From: Bacillota bacterium
GTDB taxonomy: Bacteria > Bacillota > Clostridia > Acetivibrionales > DSM-1351
DNA length: 16,415 nucleotides
Direction of reading: 5' to 3'
Assembly (NCBI GenBank): GCA_023392075.1
Contig: JAEVZU010000296.1
Location: 1-16,415, forward strand
Shown: in pieces, positions 13,916 to 16,415 of the stretch
Position numbering within the stretch: the stretch's first letter is position 1
How the letters are laid out: each line of letters starts with the position of its first letter
The notes under the pieces: model-generated
Database searches by the model: none
What the model saw: only the letters and a program-made list of their open reading frames with translations
Told to the model about the DNA's origin: nothing
Translations under genes and position numbers: made by a program

Positions 13916-15850
13916 CTAATCCTTCCAAAGGTTATTGGCAGCATATTTCAATATTACGTTGCAGCAATGGTCGCAGTAACCGTTCTTTTTCATTTCTTCA
14001 ACCATTGTATTATATTTCTGGGTTTGTTCCTTGTCTCTCACTTTTGCCTGGGTAATAATTCTGCTGAGATCTCTCACAGAAGTTGTAAGCTTCTTTTCTA
14101 TTGCATCCTTTAAAGGTTCATAACTGGTGTAATCAAGACTTCCTCCATTTCTCATAACAAAGAACATATAGGCGGTCACATCGGACCGGAAGCCCTTTAC
14201 AGCCGTATCGGATATTCCAATCTGTTCCTCTATGGACCTCATGAATTTCTCATCGGGTTCCAGTTCCTCTCCGGTATTTTTATCCTTTATTTTAGTCTTG
14301 TTTACAAAGGCCTCGGCATGGTCCAGGTAATTGTTAAACAGACTTTCGGCCTGCTCTCTGTACCCGTGTATAAAGGCCTTTGTTACTTCCTTTTCAAGTA
14401 TTTTATTATATTCCTTCTTTACTGTATCGTATATCAATCTTAAATATCTTTCTTTTTCATCATCTCCTATACCCAGTTCCTTGACAGACTTTATCAGGGA
14501 TTCCATCACAGCAATAGGATTTATACAGTCATTTTCAGATTCTGATAAGGCAGTATCCAGGGCTTTCATTATGAATCTTGTTGAAATACCTGTCATGCCT
14601 TCCCGGGGAGCTTCCTCACGCAGCTCGAATATGTCTATTTTTCTGGTCATGCCCTTTTCCAGGATTTCTTCGCCGTTATATATTTTTAATTTGGTCATGG
14701 TATCAACCTTGTTTGACGGGCTAAGTCTTGTAAGAATTGCAAACATTGATGCAATCTCAATTGTATGCGGTGCTATGTGGGCTTTGAATTTGCTTTTTGA
14801 CAGCATTTTTTCATAGATTTTAATCTCTTCGTTTAATTCCATACAATATGGAACCTCTATTCTCACTATTCTGTCCAATATGGCTTCATTTGTGTGATCG
14901 GATTTGAACTTGTTCCATTCGGCTTCGTTTGAATGGGCCAGGATTACTCCGTCAAAGTAAATCATGGCGCCTTTTCCCGGCGACGGTATGGATTTTTCCT
15001 GTGTTGCAGTTATCATGGTATGCAGGTATTCCGTTTCATTTTTGAAAACTTCAATGAATTCGACAATTCCACGGTTACCCGCATTAAAGGCCCCATTGAG
15101 GGACAGTACTCTGGGGTCATCCTCCGGATAGAGGTCAATTTTTGAAATGTCCACACTTCCGGTGAGTATGGAAGAGTCCTGATTGTTGGGATCAACCGGG
15201 GGAACTACGCCGATACCTTTTCTGGAGCGTATGGAGAAGCTCACCGTTTCTACTGGAAACCTCTCATATTCTCCTGCATATTCGTTTTTCAGTCTGTATC
15301 TGCATATGGGGCATAAATCTCCCTCTATTTTAACGTGCAGTGTATCCTCAAATTCTTTTCTGAGATGTTTGGGCACAAGGTGCAGCGGTTCTTCTCTCAT
15401 GGGACAACCCTTTAAAGCGTAGACAGGTGCTGCCATTTCAAGTGCCTTTTTTAACGCTTCCATCAGTGAGGATTTACCCGCACCTACGGGTCCCACGAGA
15501 TATAACACCTGCCGTGACTCTTCACCGGCCATTGCAGCCGAGTGAAAATACCTGACTATCTTCATAATGGTTTTATCAATACCGAAAAAATCCTCATCAA
15601 AAAAAGCATACTTTTTGATTATATCATTTCCGTATATTCTTCTTAATCTTGGATTCTCATCTGTTCGAACAACCTCCGCCCCCTTTGATACTATAAGGTC
15701 GTACAACCTTTGATGAGCGAGAACAGCCACCTCTGGATTTGATTTTACCAACTGAAGATATTCAAGAAACGTGCTTTCAAATACCCTTTTTACCCTATCA
15801 TCTCTGTCCTTTTGAATCATTGCTTTGAAGTCAAACTCCGGTGTGGTCAT
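13916..15850 (-). CDS. prkA: PrkA family AAA+ ATPase/serine kinase-like protein
   Basis: This 644-residue protein (family about 630-645) shows a Walker A 'GPVGAGKSS' at about residues 120-128 in the AAA_PrkA domain. A family Cys motif ('GCPMREEPLHLVP' then 'GDLCPICRYRL') follows at about 150-195. 'IYFDGVILAHSNEAEW' is the PrkA Walker B/sensor region. The C-terminal PrkA domain ends with 'GYCDHCCNVILKYA'. It has been called a serine kinase, while later work on the B. subtilis protein favours an AAA+ Lon-like protease acting in sporulation; both views are knowledge of the family. I choose the ATG at 15850, which has GGGAGG 7 nt upstream. An upstream in-frame ATG at 15916 would add 22 residues atypical of the family. 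First gene of the prkA-yhbH-spoVR set. Confidence 0.95.
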   Translation of the reverse strand: MTTPEFDFKAMIQKDRDDRVKRVFESTFLEYLQLVKSNPEVAVLAHQRLYDLIVSKGAEVVRTDENPRLRRIYGNDIIKKYAFFDEDFFGIDKTIMKIVRYFHSAAMAGEESRQVLYLVGPVGAGKSSLMEALKKALEMAAPVYALKGCPMREEPLHLVPKHLRKEFEDTLHVKIEGDLCPICRYRLKNEYAGEYERFPVETVSFSIRSRKGIGVVPPVDPNNQDSSILTGSVDISKIDLYPEDDPRVLSLNGAFNAGNRGIVEFIEVFKNETEYLHTMITATQEKSIPSPGKGAMIYFDGVILAHSNEAEWNKFKSDHTNEAILDRIVRIEVPYCMELNEEIKIYEKMLSKSKFKAHIAPHTIEIASMFAILTRLSPSNKVDTMTKLKIYNGEEILEKGMTRKIDIFELREEAPREGMTGISTRFIMKALDTALSESENDCINPIAVMESLIKSVKELGIGDDEKERYLRLIYDTVKKEYNKILEKEVTKAFIHGYREQAESLFNNYLDHAEAFVNKTKIKDKNTGEELEPDEKFMRSIEEQIGISDTAVKGFRSDVTAYMFFVMRNGGSLDYTSYEPLKDAIEKKLTTSVRDLSRIITQAKVRDKEQTQKYNTMVEEMKKNGYCDHCCNVILKYAANNLWKD

Positions 15851-16254
15851 CTGGAAACCTCCCTTTTTACCTGGTAGATTTGAAGGAACAAACAGTTTTA
15901 CTGTCATTATAATCAATAGTTTTGAAATTTGTTCCTGATAAAATATCTCATTTTAAAATATATGTGAGTATTGGAAAAATATTATTGAATAAGTACTTTT
16001 CTGTGCTTTAGTTTTTGTACTTTTTGAATTGGAGATTGTCCGGGATTTTACCTGTTTTAGTCTTGATAAGGCAGACTTTTCCGCCCCCTGTTTGGTTCAG
16101 ATCTTTCAGCCTCTACCGAAGCCGGTCGGATAGCAATCCTGAATGTGGACAATTCGGCAGTTTCAGCAGTAAATTTTCTACCGGCTCTTGGAATTACCAA
16201 TAGTGTCAGCCAATATGAAATGTTGCTGACATTGTAGTTTGTCAACGTGAAATA
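15851..16254. other. Non-coding leader region upstream of prkA, plus unassigned DNA
   Basis: No credible gene lies here. Nearest prkA are its ribosome binding site and a dyad GGAACAAA (15885-15892) with TTTGTTCC (15928-15935), enclosing a small ACAGT-TTT-ACTGT hairpin (15892-15904). Farther out is a sigma-E-like promoter. From about 16020 to 16250 the DNA is more GC-rich than the leader and contains a hairpin TGTCAGC (16204-16210)/GCTGACA (16225-16231) just before the repeat element. Short ORFs on both strands of this part look spurious, and it may be a gene remnant or part of a larger repeat. Confidence 0.65.
15957..15984 (-). promoter_or_regulatory. Sigma-E-like promoter candidate for the prkA operon
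   Basis: On the minus strand, TAATATT (15978-15984), 13 bp, then CATATATT (15957-15964), close to the B. subtilis sigma-E pattern of an ATA-containing -35 and CATAnnnT -10. It is 107 bp above the prkA ATG. The expected sporulation control supports it; the AT-rich setting weakens it. Confidence 0.35.
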
Positions 16255-16415
16255 TACCCTCTATTAACAATGTATAACACGCCTCACGCCGGCTATTTTG
16301 CCACTTTTCTTTGTCGTCGTCCTTGCCTTGCGTCAGCAAGGCTGCGTCCATCCTCCTCGAAAATTTCCAAAATATCTCGGCGTGAGGTCTGTGATTTTTG
16401 AGTGAGATAATTTGG
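16255..16415. repeat. Structured repeat element (copy 2, long form, cut by window edge)
   Basis: The first 45 bp (16255-16299) match copy 1 at 4786-4830 with one difference. Beyond that, an inner inverted repeat pairs CCTCACGCCGGCTATTTTG (16282-16300) with CAAAATATCTCGGCGTGAGG (16368-16387), nearly perfect. Inside it a compact hairpin GCCTTGC-GTCA-GCAAGGC (16325-16342) forms an apical stem. TTTTTGAGTG (16395-16404) is the inverted form of the copy 1 core motif. The distal terminal repeat is expected beyond the window. No credible coding sequence is inside; the element looks like a non-autonomous, palindromic mobile or structural repeat. Confidence 0.78.

Noticed and set aside
13708..14816. 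Plus-strand ORFs of 115 and 161 codons opposite prkA and yhbH
   Set aside because: They are antisense shadows of conserved genes; their Ser/Phe/Ile-rich translations are typical of reverse-frame reading.
15851..15916. Longer prkA reading frame starting at an ATG at 15916
   Set aside because: The added 22 residues are unlike the family start, whereas the ATG at 15850 has GGGAGG at ideal spacing and begins a typical PrkA N-terminus.
16015..16245. Two 62-codon ORFs on opposite strands near the right end
   Set aside because: They overlap each other, lack ribosome binding sites and have Arg/Ser-rich translations without motifs; more likely non-coding repeat or remnant DNA.
4786..16415. The two copies of the palindromic element as a CRISPR or phage attachment pair
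   Set aside because: There are only two copies 11 kb apart, with no spacer array, no cas genes and no integrase; the DNA between them is ordinary chromosomal content.
1..16415. tRNA, rRNA or recognisable riboswitch
   Set aside because: I saw no cloverleaf, rRNA core sequence or known riboswitch core in the intergenic regions on either strand; a covariance-model search was not possible here.

Overview
The window suggests a low-GC, Gram-positive, endospore-forming member of the Clostridia. The evidence is AT-rich intergenic DNA, strong GGAGG-type ribosome binding sites, a perfect CIRCE operator, a prkA-yhbH-spoVR sporulation-type cluster and a clostridial-style chemoreceptor. The gene set resembles the Ruminiclostridium/Acetivibrio (Hungateiclostridium) group. 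That placement is an impression from gene content, not a measurement.

Layout. (1) 1-3271, plus strand: the end of an export-type ABC operon. It holds a large surface protein built from Ig-like repeats with a C-terminal anchor, incomplete at the window edge, overlapping by 14 bp a MacB/FtsX-type permease. A bidirectional terminator follows. (2) 3372-4616, minus: a short methyl-accepting chemotaxis protein with almost no extracytoplasmic domain. (3) 4617-5007: a divergent intergenic region carrying an 82-bp palindromic, MITE-like element. (4) 5008-7244, plus: an XRE/cupin regulator and an acyl-CoA synthetase 20 bp apart. (5) 7382-7720, minus: a small unrecognised gene, followed by a 366-bp gene-poor region holding a hairpin and a 7-codon ORF with a strong Shine-Dalgarno. 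(6) 8087-8923, minus: a GNAT-type acetyltransferase with its own promoter. (7) 9075-10976, minus: htpG (Hsp90) with a perfect CIRCE operator upstream. (8) 11233-15850, minus: spoVR, yhbH and prkA, transcribed in the order prkA-yhbH-spoVR. (9) 15851-16415: a non-coding end with a possible sigma-E-type promoter, a structured leader and a second, larger copy of the repeat element, cut off by the window edge.

How the genes fit together. Most of the window is ordinary clostridial chromosome: stress response (HrcA/CIRCE-htpG), sporulation (PrkA AAA+ protein, YhbH VWA protein, SpoVR cortex protein), signalling (MCP) and acyl activation under a local cupin regulator. I see no defence system, CRISPR array, prophage, tRNA or rRNA. 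The less ordinary signals are the paired repeat elements, the Met-Gly tract in an extracellular loop of the permease, CIRCE control of htpG, the charged linker in HtpG, and several hairpins or dyads that do not behave as simple terminators. I did not find a convincing new multi-gene system.
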